Counted from the stretch's first letter, positions 20,114 to 28,930 are shown. The stretch is 64,000 nt of DNA from Lachnospiraceae bacterium (GCA_022483465.1 JAKVNF010000002.1:558001-622000); one strand, 5' to 3'. Notes: generated from the sequence alone by a model not told the origin. Translations and numbers: made by a program.

Positions 20114-20173
20114 CCAGAGGCAGAAATCAATCTTCAGGAAACATCCTGTTCGTTGAATTCACCTCTGGTTTTT
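20114..20173 (+). terminator. Structured terminator at the 3' end of the IS30-like genes (copy A)
   Basis: Outer stem CCAGAGG / CCTCTGG (20114-20120 and 20162-20168) enclosing an inner CAGGA / TCCTG hairpin, followed by TTTTTA. It ends transcription of the element's four genes. Copies B and C contain the same structure. Confidence 0.55.
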
Positions 20174-20344
20174 ATACTCCGAAGTGAATATCTTCCATGA
20201 ATTCAGGGCCTTTGTAAGACTCTGGTCCACGAAATCAGCCTCAATCCACCCCTTTACTGCCCTCATCGCAGGAGTAATTTCCACTGTCGCCGGAGAGTGC
20301 TTAAAAGTGGAAATCAACTTTTCACTTCAGCTGATTTTTGCCGC

Positions 20345-20449
20345 AGATCTGTAAAAAATCAGGAGAAAACGAAAACGGCAGACGGGAAAAGCGGGCCGTG
20401 ATGCCGCCTGTGAGTGCCAAAAGTCCGGGCGCGGGCGGCCGAAAATTTG
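20345..20449. other. Native spacer between IS copies A and B
   Basis: About 105 bases of original asp23-rpmB intergenic DNA, GC-rich on its right side. I see no gene or convincing promoter in it. It separates two oppositely oriented 2.9-kb copies. Confidence 0.6.
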
Positions 20450-20461
20450 GCGAAATTCAGA
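20450..20461. repeat. 12-bp target duplication of the B-C-D array, first copy
   Basis: GCGAAATTCAGA here, again between copies B and C at 23384-23395, and again after copy D at 28498-28509. Confidence 0.85.
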
Positions 20462-20750
20462 GCTGAAGTGAAAAGTTGATTTCCACTTTTAAGCACTCTC
20501 CGGCGACAGTGGAAATTACACCTGCGATGAGGGCAGTAAAGGGGTGGATTGAGGCTGATTTCGTGGACCAGAGTCTTACAAAGGCCCTGAATTCATGGAA
20601 GATATTCACTTCGGAGTATAAAAACCAGAGGTGAATTCAACGAACAGGATGTTTCCTGAAGATTGATTTCTGCCTCTGGATTTTTTCTTTGTAGTGAAGG
20701 CCCTGCAGGCGTTTTCTGTAGTTCAGATTTCTCAGCTTTGCGGTGCCGTT

Positions 20751-20897
20751 TTAATTCTGTGGTTTCCGTTTTCCGACTCTTGCATGCCAGATCCAGTCGG
20801 TAATGATCTGGCTCACGCTGGAGTGTTTTTCCTCCGCGTAAGCCTTCAGGCGTTTGGATGTATCCTCGGAGATGTAGATGTTAACCCGTTTCTTCAT
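20751..20897 (-). CDS. Ribbon-helix-helix protein (copy B)
   Basis: Identical to the 48-residue protein at 19896-20042, including the upstream palindrome and ribosome binding site. Confidence 0.6.
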   Translation of the reverse strand: MKKRVNIYISEDTSKRLKAYAEEKHSSVSQIITDWIWHARVGKRKPQN

Positions 20898-20960
20898 GGA
20901 GCATCTCGTCTGACCTCCTTTCTCCGTGTGTGTATACTCTACACACGGTAATCGTTGATC

Positions 20961-21344
20961 TCAGAAGGCTTCCCACCCCTGCTTGTCAGCGGCTGCTTTC
21001 TTCCTTCTGAAATAGGTGGATCGGCTGATCCGGATCAGATCCGTGATGACGGAAGTGGTCATACCGGTGCTCTCCATCTTCCGGACATCATCGACGGTAC
21101 AGATGCGTTTTCCGATCCTGGAGGAGGTATCCGGCAGGTAGATATCCTGCCTGCGCTTGCCTGCATGCCGCTTCAGCGTTCCGGGATTCACCATGACCAG
21201 GAGCTTTCGATATCCTTCCTTGTCGTGCAGGAGATTGAACCAGACGCCATGCCGATTGAGAATCGTGTTCAGAAACCGGATTCGGTCCTCTAGATCTGCT
21301 TCCAGTTCGGAGCTGTCAAGATTAAAAAAGGCTTTTTCGTTCAT
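20961..21344 (-). CDS. IS30-like element protein 3 (copy B)
   Basis: Identical 127-residue HTH-like protein, start overlapping the transposase stop. Confidence 0.65.
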   Translation of the reverse strand: MNEKAFFNLDSSELEADLEDRIRFLNTILNRHGVWFNLLHDKEGYRKLLVMVNPGTLKRHAGKRRQDIYLPDTSSRIGKRICTVDDVRKMESTGMTTSVITDLIRISRSTYFRRKKAAADKQGWEAF

Positions 21345-22651
21345 GCCTGACTCCCTTCTCCTGGATTCTTTTTAAACCTTTCCAGGCAGTGCTTCGTGAG
21401 ATCGATGTCATCTCTGGGAATCTCCTGGATTCCGAAAGTCTGAAGCTTTTCCCATAGCTCCGGTTTCATGAATCGGGTGTACTCGATGGGAGACTTCCCG
21501 CCTATCGCCGGATGAGCGGAGCTTGCGATATTGGAGATCGCAAAGTTCAATGCGGTCTGGTTCACAAGGCCGAGGTCTCTTAAGTTGTCCCTGTGCGGGC
21601 AGATGTAGCGAAGCTCTTCGTGATTGACTTCCAGCGAACCTTTTTGTCCTGACTGCATGGGATCGCAGTAAAAAACGTGACACCGCTGACTGCCGTCTGC
21701 GCCGGTTTCCATTGCCCTGGCGAGGGTGAATTCATCGCCGCGGTCTGTCAGCAGTACTTCAAAGAGCTCTTTGAAGAGAGCATCACCAAGGACCTGATTC
21801 AGCAGGCTGACACCGTCCAGCATGTCCTGGGCGGTCTTGGTATCGTGATAAACAGCGACCATCAGGTAATAGTTGAGAAACTTGAAGGTCTGCATGAAAG
21901 GCCCGTGTGACACGTCGTTGTAGACGGTGTCCATTTCAACAACGGAAGCGTTTGGGAAGTTCTCTATGTACGCTTTGTAGTCCGCATAACTGCGGCCACG
22001 CAGATATGATCGTTCCTGCCGCTTCCGGTAGTTGTGCGCAAGCTTCCTGGGAATCTTTCTGGAGACCTTGCGGCGAAGGTCGATGTTGGCAATGCCGACG
22101 ACACTGAAGACCTTTTCGTCGATGTAGTTGTAGAGGGTCTTCTCTGAGATGTTCAGCTCCGGATGATCCTGCAGAATCCGATAGGGAGAGTGACCTTTCT
22201 GAAGTGCAGGTTTAATGATGGCAGCCATCCGTTTTGCTTCCTCCTCCGTGAGGTTGGCCCCGGTCCTGGAATTAACAAGGAGCTCCCGGTATTCCATATC
22301 TGCCTTTGCAGCGGAGTAGTAGTACTTTGAAAAACGGCACCTTGCGTAATTCTCACAGCCATTGCAGGCACCCGGGGAGCGATCCCTCCTGCCGCAGGTG
22401 AACTGGACAAAGTCCGGACAGTCATCCGGGCATTCACGCCCCCAGCTGCAGCTCTTATAGGCCCCACACTCTCGCCTCAGCCGGCACTTGTACTTCAGGG
22501 TTCTGTGCAGCTTGATCTCTTTGCCGATGGTAGACTTGTCCCTGCCCAGAGCGGAAGCAATCGCTGCCTTGGAGGATCCGCTGCCGATCCCCTGCTCAAT
22601 GAACCTCCGCTCGTCCAGTGAGAGTGCCTTATTCTTGTTCAAACCTGCCAT
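21341..22651 (-). CDS. IS30-family transposase (copy B)
   Basis: Identical 436-residue transposase with the Cys-rich insert and complete D-D-E triad. Start ATG 22651 behind AAGGAGG; GTG 22657 is also in frame. Confidence 0.9.
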   Translation of the reverse strand: MAGLNKNKALSLDERRFIEQGIGSGSSKAAIASALGRDKSTIGKEIKLHRTLKYKCRLRRECGAYKSCSWGRECPDDCPDFVQFTCGRRDRSPGACNGCENYARCRFSKYYYSAAKADMEYRELLVNSRTGANLTEEEAKRMAAIIKPALQKGHSPYRILQDHPELNISEKTLYNYIDEKVFSVVGIANIDLRRKVSRKIPRKLAHNYRKRQERSYLRGRSYADYKAYIENFPNASVVEMDTVYNDVSHGPFMQTFKFLNYYLMVAVYHDTKTAQDMLDGVSLLNQVLGDALFKELFEVLLTDRGDEFTLARAMETGADGSQRCHVFYCDPMQSGQKGSLEVNHEELRYICPHRDNLRDLGLVNQTALNFAISNIASSAHPAIGGKSPIEYTRFMKPELWEKLQTFGIQEIPRDDIDLTKHCLERFKKNPGEGSQA

Positions 22652-22727
22652 GATCACGCCTCCTTGGGCATTTTTGCCCTTATGGGGCCAGTATGAATCG
22701 TCCGGAGGGGGAGGAGGTAGCGTTCAT

Positions 22728-23150
22728 CTATGCTCCCAGGAAATCGGCTGAAACACGGACCTTTTCGGGGACGCTGACGAAGGAGGCCCAGCGCTTTTCC
22801 ACGTCCCGGGAGAGGTTGGCAGGCCGGCTGCCGATCCACTTCCTGAGGAGGTGGAAGGCGTAATGCGTGCGGCGCAGAAGGAGCGTCCCGTAGAAGGTGA
22901 AGGTTTGGGAAGTGTGCGCGTAGACAAAACGGACCACCTGGATCACAACGGAGACATCCTCTGACTCGTACAGGACGGTGATCCTTCGTTTGGCGATGAT
23001 GTGACGCCAGATGTGCTGCAAGGGGTGCTTCTCATTGTAGCTGCGCTGGAACTGACTGACCTCGGCATCGTAACGCTCTTGTGCTTCTTCCGTAGCTCTC
23101 TGGATAAAGTTCAATTGACTCTTGTCTGATGTACTCTTCATGGCTATCAT
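22728..23150 (-). CDS. IS30-like element protein 1 (copy B)
   Basis: Identical 140-residue protein of unknown function, first gene of the copy. Confidence 0.6.
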   Translation of the reverse strand: MIAMKSTSDKSQLNFIQRATEEAQERYDAEVSQFQRSYNEKHPLQHIWRHIIAKRRITVLYESEDVSVVIQVVRFVYAHTSQTFTFYGTLLLRRTHYAFHLLRKWIGSRPANLSRDVEKRWASFVSVPEKVRVSADFLGA

Positions 23151-23383
23151 TACAGGCAGACGGGTAGCAATACTCGCCTGCCTATAGTGGTGAGACGGAA
23201 GGTACTTTCTTGCAGGGATGTTGGCCTTCTGTCTCTTTTTTTAATTCGCAACGGGAAACAGTATAGTACAGTCAGGGAAAAGTAGGGCAGCTTTTAGTGG
23301 AGATAGTGTAAGACTTATATCAATGTAGAACCAAGTGAAAGATTAATATCCACTTCAGTGGAGTTTTGAATTACACTTCAGGG

Positions 23384-23395
23384 GCGAAATTCAGA
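23384..23395. repeat. 12-bp duplication between copies B and C
   Basis: Single GCGAAATTCAGA joining the end of copy B to the start of copy C. Confidence 0.85.
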
Positions 23396-23684
23396 GCTGA
23401 AGTGAAAAGTTGATTTCCACTTTTAAGCACTCTCCGGCGACAGTGGAAATTACACCTGCGATGAGGGCAGTAAAGGGGTGGATTGAGGCTGATTTCGTGG
23501 ACCAGAGTCTTACAAAGGCCCTGAATTCATGGAAGATATTCACTTCGGAGTATAAAAACCAGAGGTGAATTCAACGAACAGGATGTTTCCTGAAGATTGA
23601 TTTCTGCCTCTGGATTTTTTCTTTGTAGTGAAGGCCCTGCAGGCGTTTTCTGTAGTTCAGATTTCTCAGCTTTGCGGTGCCGTT

Positions 23685-23831
23685 TTAATTCTGTGGTTTC
23701 CGTTTTCCGACTCTTGCATGCCAGATCCAGTCGGTAATGATCTGGCTCACGCTGGAGTGTTTTTCCTCCGCGTAAGCCTTCAGGCGTTTGGATGTATCCT
23801 CGGAGATGTAGATGTTAACCCGTTTCTTCAT
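23685..23831 (-). CDS. Ribbon-helix-helix protein (copy C)
   Basis: Identical to the copy A protein, with the same palindrome upstream. Confidence 0.6.
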   Translation of the reverse strand: MKKRVNIYISEDTSKRLKAYAEEKHSSVSQIITDWIWHARVGKRKPQN

Positions 23832-23894
23832 GGAGCATCTCGTCTGACCTCCTTTCTCCGTGTGTGTATACTCTACACACGGTAATCGTTGATC

Positions 23895-24278
23895 TCAGAA
23901 GGCTTCCCACCCCTGCTTGTCAGCGGCTGCTTTCTTCCTTCTGAAATAGGTGGATCGGCTGATCCGGATCAGATCCGTGATGACGGAAGTGGTCATACCG
24001 GTGCTCTCCATCTTCCGGACATCATCGACGGTACAGATGCGTTTTCCGATCCTGGAGGAGGTATCCGGCAGGTAGATATCCTGCCTGCGCTTGCCTGCAT
24101 GCCGCTTCAGCGTTCCGGGATTCACCATGACCAGGAGCTTTCGATATCCTTCCTTGTCGTGCAGGAGATTGAACCAGACGCCATGCCGATTGAGAATCGT
24201 GTTCAGAAACCGGATTCGGTCCTCTAGATCTGCTTCCAGTTCGGAGCTGTCAAGATTAAAAAAGGCTTTTTCGTTCAT
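23895..24278 (-). CDS. IS30-like element protein 3 (copy C)
   Basis: Identical 127-residue HTH-like protein. Confidence 0.65.
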   Translation of the reverse strand: MNEKAFFNLDSSELEADLEDRIRFLNTILNRHGVWFNLLHDKEGYRKLLVMVNPGTLKRHAGKRRQDIYLPDTSSRIGKRICTVDDVRKMESTGMTTSVITDLIRISRSTYFRRKKAAADKQGWEAF

Positions 24279-25585
24279 GCCTGACTCCCTTCTCCTGGAT
24301 TCTTTTTAAACCTTTCCAGGCAGTGCTTCGTGAGATCGATGTCATCTCTGGGAATCTCCTGGATTCCGAAAGTCTGAAGCTTTTCCCATAGCTCCGGTTT
24401 CATGAATCGGGTGTACTCGATGGGAGACTTCCCGCCTATCGCCGGATGAGCGGAGCTTGCGATATTGGAGATCGCAAAGTTCAATGCGGTCTGGTTCACA
24501 AGGCCGAGGTCTCTTAAGTTGTCCCTGTGCGGGCAGATGTAGCGAAGCTCTTCGTGATTGACTTCCAGCGAACCTTTTTGTCCTGACTGCATGGGATCGC
24601 AGTAAAAAACGTGACACCGCTGACTGCCGTCTGCGCCGGTTTCCATTGCCCTGGCGAGGGTGAATTCATCGCCGCGGTCTGTCAGCAGTACTTCAAAGAG
24701 CTCTTTGAAGAGAGCATCACCAAGGACCTGATTCAGCAGGCTGACACCGTCCAGCATGTCCTGGGCGGTCTTGGTATCGTGATAAACAGCGACCATCAGG
24801 TAATAGTTGAGAAACTTGAAGGTCTGCATGAAAGGCCCGTGTGACACGTCGTTGTAGACGGTGTCCATTTCAACAACGGAAGCGTTTGGGAAGTTCTCTA
24901 TGTACGCTTTGTAGTCCGCATAACTGCGGCCACGCAGATATGATCGTTCCTGCCGCTTCCGGTAGTTGTGCGCAAGCTTCCTGGGAATCTTTCTGGAGAC
25001 CTTGCGGCGAAGGTCGATGTTGGCAATGCCGACGACACTGAAGACCTTTTCGTCGATGTAGTTGTAGAGGGTCTTCTCTGAGATGTTCAGCTCCGGATGA
25101 TCCTGCAGAATCCGATAGGGAGAGTGACCTTTCTGAAGTGCAGGTTTAATGATGGCAGCCATCCGTTTTGCTTCCTCCTCCGTGAGGTTGGCCCCGGTCC
25201 TGGAATTAACAAGGAGCTCCCGGTATTCCATATCTGCCTTTGCAGCGGAGTAGTAGTACTTTGAAAAACGGCACCTTGCGTAATTCTCACAGCCATTGCA
25301 GGCACCCGGGGAGCGATCCCTCCTGCCGCAGGTGAACTGGACAAAGTCCGGACAGTCATCCGGGCATTCACGCCCCCAGCTGCAGCTCTTATAGGCCCCA
25401 CACTCTCGCCTCAGCCGGCACTTGTACTTCAGGGTTCTGTGCAGCTTGATCTCTTTGCCGATGGTAGACTTGTCCCTGCCCAGAGCGGAAGCAATCGCTG
25501 CCTTGGAGGATCCGCTGCCGATCCCCTGCTCAATGAACCTCCGCTCGTCCAGTGAGAGTGCCTTATTCTTGTTCAAACCTGCCAT
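24275..25585 (-). CDS. IS30-family transposase (copy C)
   Basis: Identical 436-residue transposase, catalytic triad intact, ATG at 25585 (GTG 25591 in frame). Confidence 0.9.
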   Translation of the reverse strand: MAGLNKNKALSLDERRFIEQGIGSGSSKAAIASALGRDKSTIGKEIKLHRTLKYKCRLRRECGAYKSCSWGRECPDDCPDFVQFTCGRRDRSPGACNGCENYARCRFSKYYYSAAKADMEYRELLVNSRTGANLTEEEAKRMAAIIKPALQKGHSPYRILQDHPELNISEKTLYNYIDEKVFSVVGIANIDLRRKVSRKIPRKLAHNYRKRQERSYLRGRSYADYKAYIENFPNASVVEMDTVYNDVSHGPFMQTFKFLNYYLMVAVYHDTKTAQDMLDGVSLLNQVLGDALFKELFEVLLTDRGDEFTLARAMETGADGSQRCHVFYCDPMQSGQKGSLEVNHEELRYICPHRDNLRDLGLVNQTALNFAISNIASSAHPAIGGKSPIEYTRFMKPELWEKLQTFGIQEIPRDDIDLTKHCLERFKKNPGEGSQA

Positions 25586-25661
25586 GATCACGCCTCCTTG
25601 GGCATTTTTGCCCTTATGGGGCCAGTATGAATCGTCCGGAGGGGGAGGAGGTAGCGTTCAT

Positions 25662-26084
25662 CTATGCTCCCAGGAAATCGGCTGAAACACGGACCTTTTC
25701 GGGGACGCTGACGAAGGAGGCCCAGCGCTTTTCCACGTCCCGGGAGAGGTTGGCAGGCCGGCTGCCGATCCACTTCCTGAGGAGGTGGAAGGCGTAATGC
25801 GTGCGGCGCAGAAGGAGCGTCCCGTAGAAGGTGAAGGTTTGGGAAGTGTGCGCGTAGACAAAACGGACCACCTGGATCACAACGGAGACATCCTCTGACT
25901 CGTACAGGACGGTGATCCTTCGTTTGGCGATGATGTGACGCCAGATGTGCTGCAAGGGGTGCTTCTCATTGTAGCTGCGCTGGAACTGACTGACCTCGGC
26001 ATCGTAACGCTCTTGTGCTTCTTCCGTAGCTCTCTGGATAAAGTTCAATTGACTCTTGTCTGATGTACTCTTCATGGCTATCAT
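25662..26084 (-). CDS. IS30-like element protein 1 (copy C)
   Basis: Identical 140-residue protein of unknown function. Confidence 0.6.
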   Translation of the reverse strand: MIAMKSTSDKSQLNFIQRATEEAQERYDAEVSQFQRSYNEKHPLQHIWRHIIAKRRITVLYESEDVSVVIQVVRFVYAHTSQTFTFYGTLLLRRTHYAFHLLRKWIGSRPANLSRDVEKRWASFVSVPEKVRVSADFLGA

Positions 26085-26311
26085 TACAGGCAGACGGGTA
26101 GCAATACTCGCCTGCCTATAGTGGTGAGACGGAAGGTACTTTCTTGCAGGGATGTTGGCCTTCTGTCTCTTTTTTTAATTCGCAACGGGAAACAGTATAG
26201 TACAGTCAGGGAAAAGTAGGGCAGCTTTTAGTGGAGATAGTGTAAGACTTATATCAATGTAGAACCAAGTGAAAGATTAATATCCACTTCAGTGGAGTTT
26301 TGAATTACACT

Positions 26312-26458
26312 TCAGGGCTTTCGATATCCTTCCTTGTCGTGCAGGAGATTGAACCAGACGCCATGCCGATTGAGAATCGTGTTCAGAAACCGGATTCGGT
26401 CCTCTAGATCTGCTTCCAGTTCGGAGCTGTCAAGATTAAAAAAGGCTTTTTCGTTCAT
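26312..26458 (-). pseudogene. Truncated IS30-like protein 3 (copy D)
   Basis: The first 47 codons of protein 3 remain. The frame then reads one proline codon and a TGA supplied by the end of copy C. The C-terminal HTH-like part is lost. Confidence 0.8.
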
Positions 26459-27765
26459 GCCTGACTCCCTTCTCCTGGATTCTTTTTAAACCTTTCCAGG
26501 CAGTGCTTCGTGAGATCGATGTCATCTCTGGGAATCTCCTGGATTCCGAAAGTCTGAAGCTTTTCCCATAGCTCCGGTTTCATGAATCGGGTGTACTCGA
26601 TGGGAGACTTCCCGCCTATCGCCGGATGAGCGGAGCTTGCGATATTGGAGATCGCAAAGTTCAATGCGGTCTGGTTCACAAGGCCGAGGTCTCTTAAGTT
26701 GTCCCTGTGCGGGCAGATGTAGCGAAGCTCTTCGTGATTGACTTCCAGCGAACCTTTTTGTCCTGACTGCATGGGATCGCAGTAAAAAACGTGACACCGC
26801 TGACTGCCGTCTGCGCCGGTTTCCATTGCCCTGGCGAGGGTGAATTCATCGCCGCGGTCTGTCAGCAGTACTTCAAAGAGCTCTTTGAAGAGAGCATCAC
26901 CAAGGACCTGATTCAGCAGGCTGACACCGTCCAGCATGTCCTGGGCGGTCTTGGTATCGTGATAAACAGCGACCATCAGGTAATAGTTGAGAAACTTGAA
27001 GGTCTGCATGAAAGGCCCGTGTGACACGTCGTTGTAGACGGTGTCCATTTCAACAACGGAAGCGTTTGGGAAGTTCTCTATGTACGCTTTGTAGTCCGCA
27101 TAACTGCGGCCACGCAGATATGATCGTTCCTGCCGCTTCCGGTAGTTGTGCGCAAGCTTCCTGGGAATCTTTCTGGAGACCTTGCGGCGAAGGTCGATGT
27201 TGGCAATGCCGACGACACTGAAGACCTTTTCGTCGATGTAGTTGTAGAGGGTCTTCTCTGAGATGTTCAGCTCCGGATGATCCTGCAGAATCCGATAGGG
27301 AGAGTGACCTTTCTGAAGTGCAGGTTTAATGATGGCAGCCATCCGTTTTGCTTCCTCCTCCGTGAGGTTGGCCCCGGTCCTGGAATTAACAAGGAGCTCC
27401 CGGTATTCCATATCTGCCTTTGCAGCGGAGTAGTAGTACTTTGAAAAACGGCACCTTGCGTAATTCTCACAGCCATTGCAGGCACCCGGGGAGCGATCCC
27501 TCCTGCCGCAGGTGAACTGGACAAAGTCCGGACAGTCATCCGGGCATTCACGCCCCCAGCTGCAGCTCTTATAGGCCCCACACTCTCGCCTCAGCCGGCA
27601 CTTGTACTTCAGGGTTCTGTGCAGCTTGATCTCTTTGCCGATGGTAGACTTGTCCCTGCCCAGAGCGGAAGCAATCGCTGCCTTGGAGGATCCGCTGCCG
27701 ATCCCCTGCTCAATGAACCTCCGCTCGTCCAGTGAGAGTGCCTTATTCTTGTTCAAACCTGCCAT
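26455..27765 (-). CDS. IS30-family transposase (copy D)
   Basis: Complete and identical 436-residue transposase, although its element has lost one end and could not move alone. Confidence 0.9.
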   Translation of the reverse strand: MAGLNKNKALSLDERRFIEQGIGSGSSKAAIASALGRDKSTIGKEIKLHRTLKYKCRLRRECGAYKSCSWGRECPDDCPDFVQFTCGRRDRSPGACNGCENYARCRFSKYYYSAAKADMEYRELLVNSRTGANLTEEEAKRMAAIIKPALQKGHSPYRILQDHPELNISEKTLYNYIDEKVFSVVGIANIDLRRKVSRKIPRKLAHNYRKRQERSYLRGRSYADYKAYIENFPNASVVEMDTVYNDVSHGPFMQTFKFLNYYLMVAVYHDTKTAQDMLDGVSLLNQVLGDALFKELFEVLLTDRGDEFTLARAMETGADGSQRCHVFYCDPMQSGQKGSLEVNHEELRYICPHRDNLRDLGLVNQTALNFAISNIASSAHPAIGGKSPIEYTRFMKPELWEKLQTFGIQEIPRDDIDLTKHCLERFKKNPGEGSQA

Positions 27766-27841
27766 GATCACGCCTCCTTGGGCATTTTTGCCCTTATGGG
27801 GCCAGTATGAATCGTCCGGAGGGGGAGGAGGTAGCGTTCAT

Positions 27842-28264
27842 CTATGCTCCCAGGAAATCGGCTGAAACACGGACCTTTTCGGGGACGCTGACGAAGGAGG
27901 CCCAGCGCTTTTCCACGTCCCGGGAGAGGTTGGCAGGCCGGCTGCCGATCCACTTCCTGAGGAGGTGGAAGGCGTAATGCGTGCGGCGCAGAAGGAGCGT
28001 CCCGTAGAAGGTGAAGGTTTGGGAAGTGTGCGCGTAGACAAAACGGACCACCTGGATCACAACGGAGACATCCTCTGACTCGTACAGGACGGTGATCCTT
28101 CGTTTGGCGATGATGTGACGCCAGATGTGCTGCAAGGGGTGCTTCTCATTGTAGCTGCGCTGGAACTGACTGACCTCGGCATCGTAACGCTCTTGTGCTT
28201 CTTCCGTAGCTCTCTGGATAAAGTTCAATTGACTCTTGTCTGATGTACTCTTCATGGCTATCAT
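27842..28264 (-). CDS. IS30-like element protein 1 (copy D)
   Basis: Identical 140-residue protein of unknown function. Confidence 0.6.
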   Translation of the reverse strand: MIAMKSTSDKSQLNFIQRATEEAQERYDAEVSQFQRSYNEKHPLQHIWRHIIAKRRITVLYESEDVSVVIQVVRFVYAHTSQTFTFYGTLLLRRTHYAFHLLRKWIGSRPANLSRDVEKRWASFVSVPEKVRVSADFLGA

Positions 28265-28497
28265 TACAGGCAGACGGGTAGCAATACTCGCCTGCCTATA
28301 GTGGTGAGACGGAAGGTACTTTCTTGCAGGGATGTTGGCCTTCTGTCTCTTTTTTTAATTCGCAACGGGAAACAGTATAGTACAGTCAGGGAAAAGTAGG
28401 GCAGCTTTTAGTGGAGATAGTGTAAGACTTATATCAATGTAGAACCAAGTGAAAGATTAATATCCACTTCAGTGGAGTTTTGAATTACACTTCAGGG

Positions 28498-28509
28498 GCG
28501 AAATTCAGA
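28498..28509. repeat. 12-bp duplication, right border of the array
   Basis: Third GCGAAATTCAGA; native rpmB upstream DNA begins after it. Confidence 0.85.
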
Positions 28510-28522
28510 CTATAAAAATTTC

Positions 28523-28551
28523 TTGCAATTCGGAAGTCCGGATGGTATGAT
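28523..28551 (+). promoter_or_regulatory. rpmB promoter
   Basis: TTGCAA at 28523-28528, 17-base spacer, TATGAT at 28546-28551. It lies 13 bases to the right of the IS array border and is intact. Confidence 0.75.
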
Positions 28552-28598
28552 TCTCATGTTGTTGACCCCGAGTAATAAAGCGTAAGGAGGTGTGATCC

Positions 28599-28784
28599 AT
28601 GGCAAAGTGTGAAATTTGCGGCAAGGGCGCTCATTTCGGAAATAACGTCAGCCACTCTCACAGAAGATCCAACCGGATTTGGAATTCCAACGTCCAGAAG
28701 GTCTCTGTCAAAGTGAATGGCCAGACCAAGAAGATGAATGTCTGCACGAAATGCCTTCGCGCCGGCAAGGTAGAGCACGCATAA
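28599..28784 (+). CDS. rpmB: 50S ribosomal protein L28
   Basis: A 61-residue large-subunit protein, the normal length. It has CEICGK at the N-terminus and VCTKC near the C-terminus, so this is the four-cysteine zinc-binding form. A strong AAGGAGG site precedes ATG 28599. It has its own promoter and terminator and is divergent from asp23, with the 11-kb IS block between them. Confidence 0.97.
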   Translation: MAKCEICGKGAHFGNNVSHSHRRSNRIWNSNVQKVSVKVNGQTKKMNVCTKCLRAGKVEHA

Positions 28785-28824
28785 TTCGGAAGATGCGTTC
28801 TCTGCTTACTCAGGATAATAGATG

Positions 28825-28865
28825 AACTGTCCCGGAGAAATCGGAAGCTCCTGGGACAGTTTTTT
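28825..28865 (+). terminator. rpmB terminator
   Basis: Stem AACTGTCCC / GGGACAGTT with an inner GGAG / CTCC, followed by a run of T. Confidence 0.85.
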
Positions 28866-28889
28866 GTTGTCTGTCTCCAGACAGGTATC

Positions 28890-28929
28890 AAACAGCCGCC
28901 ATGCCGGTTTCCCGGTATGGCGGCTGTTT
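28890..28929. terminator. Hairpin serving gerW (and a second stop for rpmB)
   Basis: An 18-bp stem with one G-T mismatch and a four-base loop (TTTC on plus, GAAA on minus), beginning two bases after the gerW stop. T follows on both strands (five on plus, three on minus), so it may work in both directions. Confidence 0.75.
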
Positions 28930-28930
28930 T

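Larger units (their letters stand above)
17410..20331 (+). mobile_element. IS30-like four-gene insertion element, copy A (2922 bp)
   Basis: Complete element in plus orientation with four genes: a 140-residue protein, an IS30-type transposase, a 127-residue HTH-like protein and a ribbon-helix-helix protein. Ends share the plan CTGAAGTG, eleven bases, TCCACT (17412 inward, and the complement ending at 20330). Further GAAGTG motifs lie just inside both ends. It is flanked by the 13-bp duplication 17397-17409 / 20332-20344. Compared with copies B and C it has one visible substitution (A at 20273). Ordinary IS30 elements are about 1.1-1.3 kb with one gene and 2-3 bp duplications, so this is an atypical relative. 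Confidence 0.9.
20462..23383 (-). mobile_element. IS30-like element, copy B (inverted, complete)
   Basis: Full 2922-bp copy in minus orientation with all four genes. It is the exact mirror of copy A apart from one visible base in the right-hand terminal region (A's 20273). It is the first unit of a tandem array in which each unit is the element plus one 12-bp duplication (period 2934). Confidence 0.9.
23396..26317 (-). mobile_element. IS30-like element, copy C (inverted, complete)
   Basis: Second complete unit of the tandem array, exactly 2934 bases from copy B and sharing B's single-base difference from copy A. Its right end (CCC of the terminal repeat, 26315-26317) is joined directly to the interior of copy D with no target duplication. 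Confidence 0.9.
26318..28497 (-). mobile_element. IS30-like element, copy D (3'-truncated)
   Basis: Lacks 742 bases of its downstream end, including most of protein 3, the ribbon-helix-helix gene and one terminal repeat; the 12-bp duplication that should precede it is also gone. It keeps protein 1 and the transposase. It ends on the right at the normal terminal repeat followed by the third GCGAAATTCAGA (28498-28509). Confidence 0.9.

Noticed and set aside
20694-20951. An 85-codon plus-strand frame opposite the RHH gene, repeated in copy C
   Set aside because: It is antisense to the RHH gene, which has a strong ribosome binding site and a recognisable fold; the opposite frame has neither.
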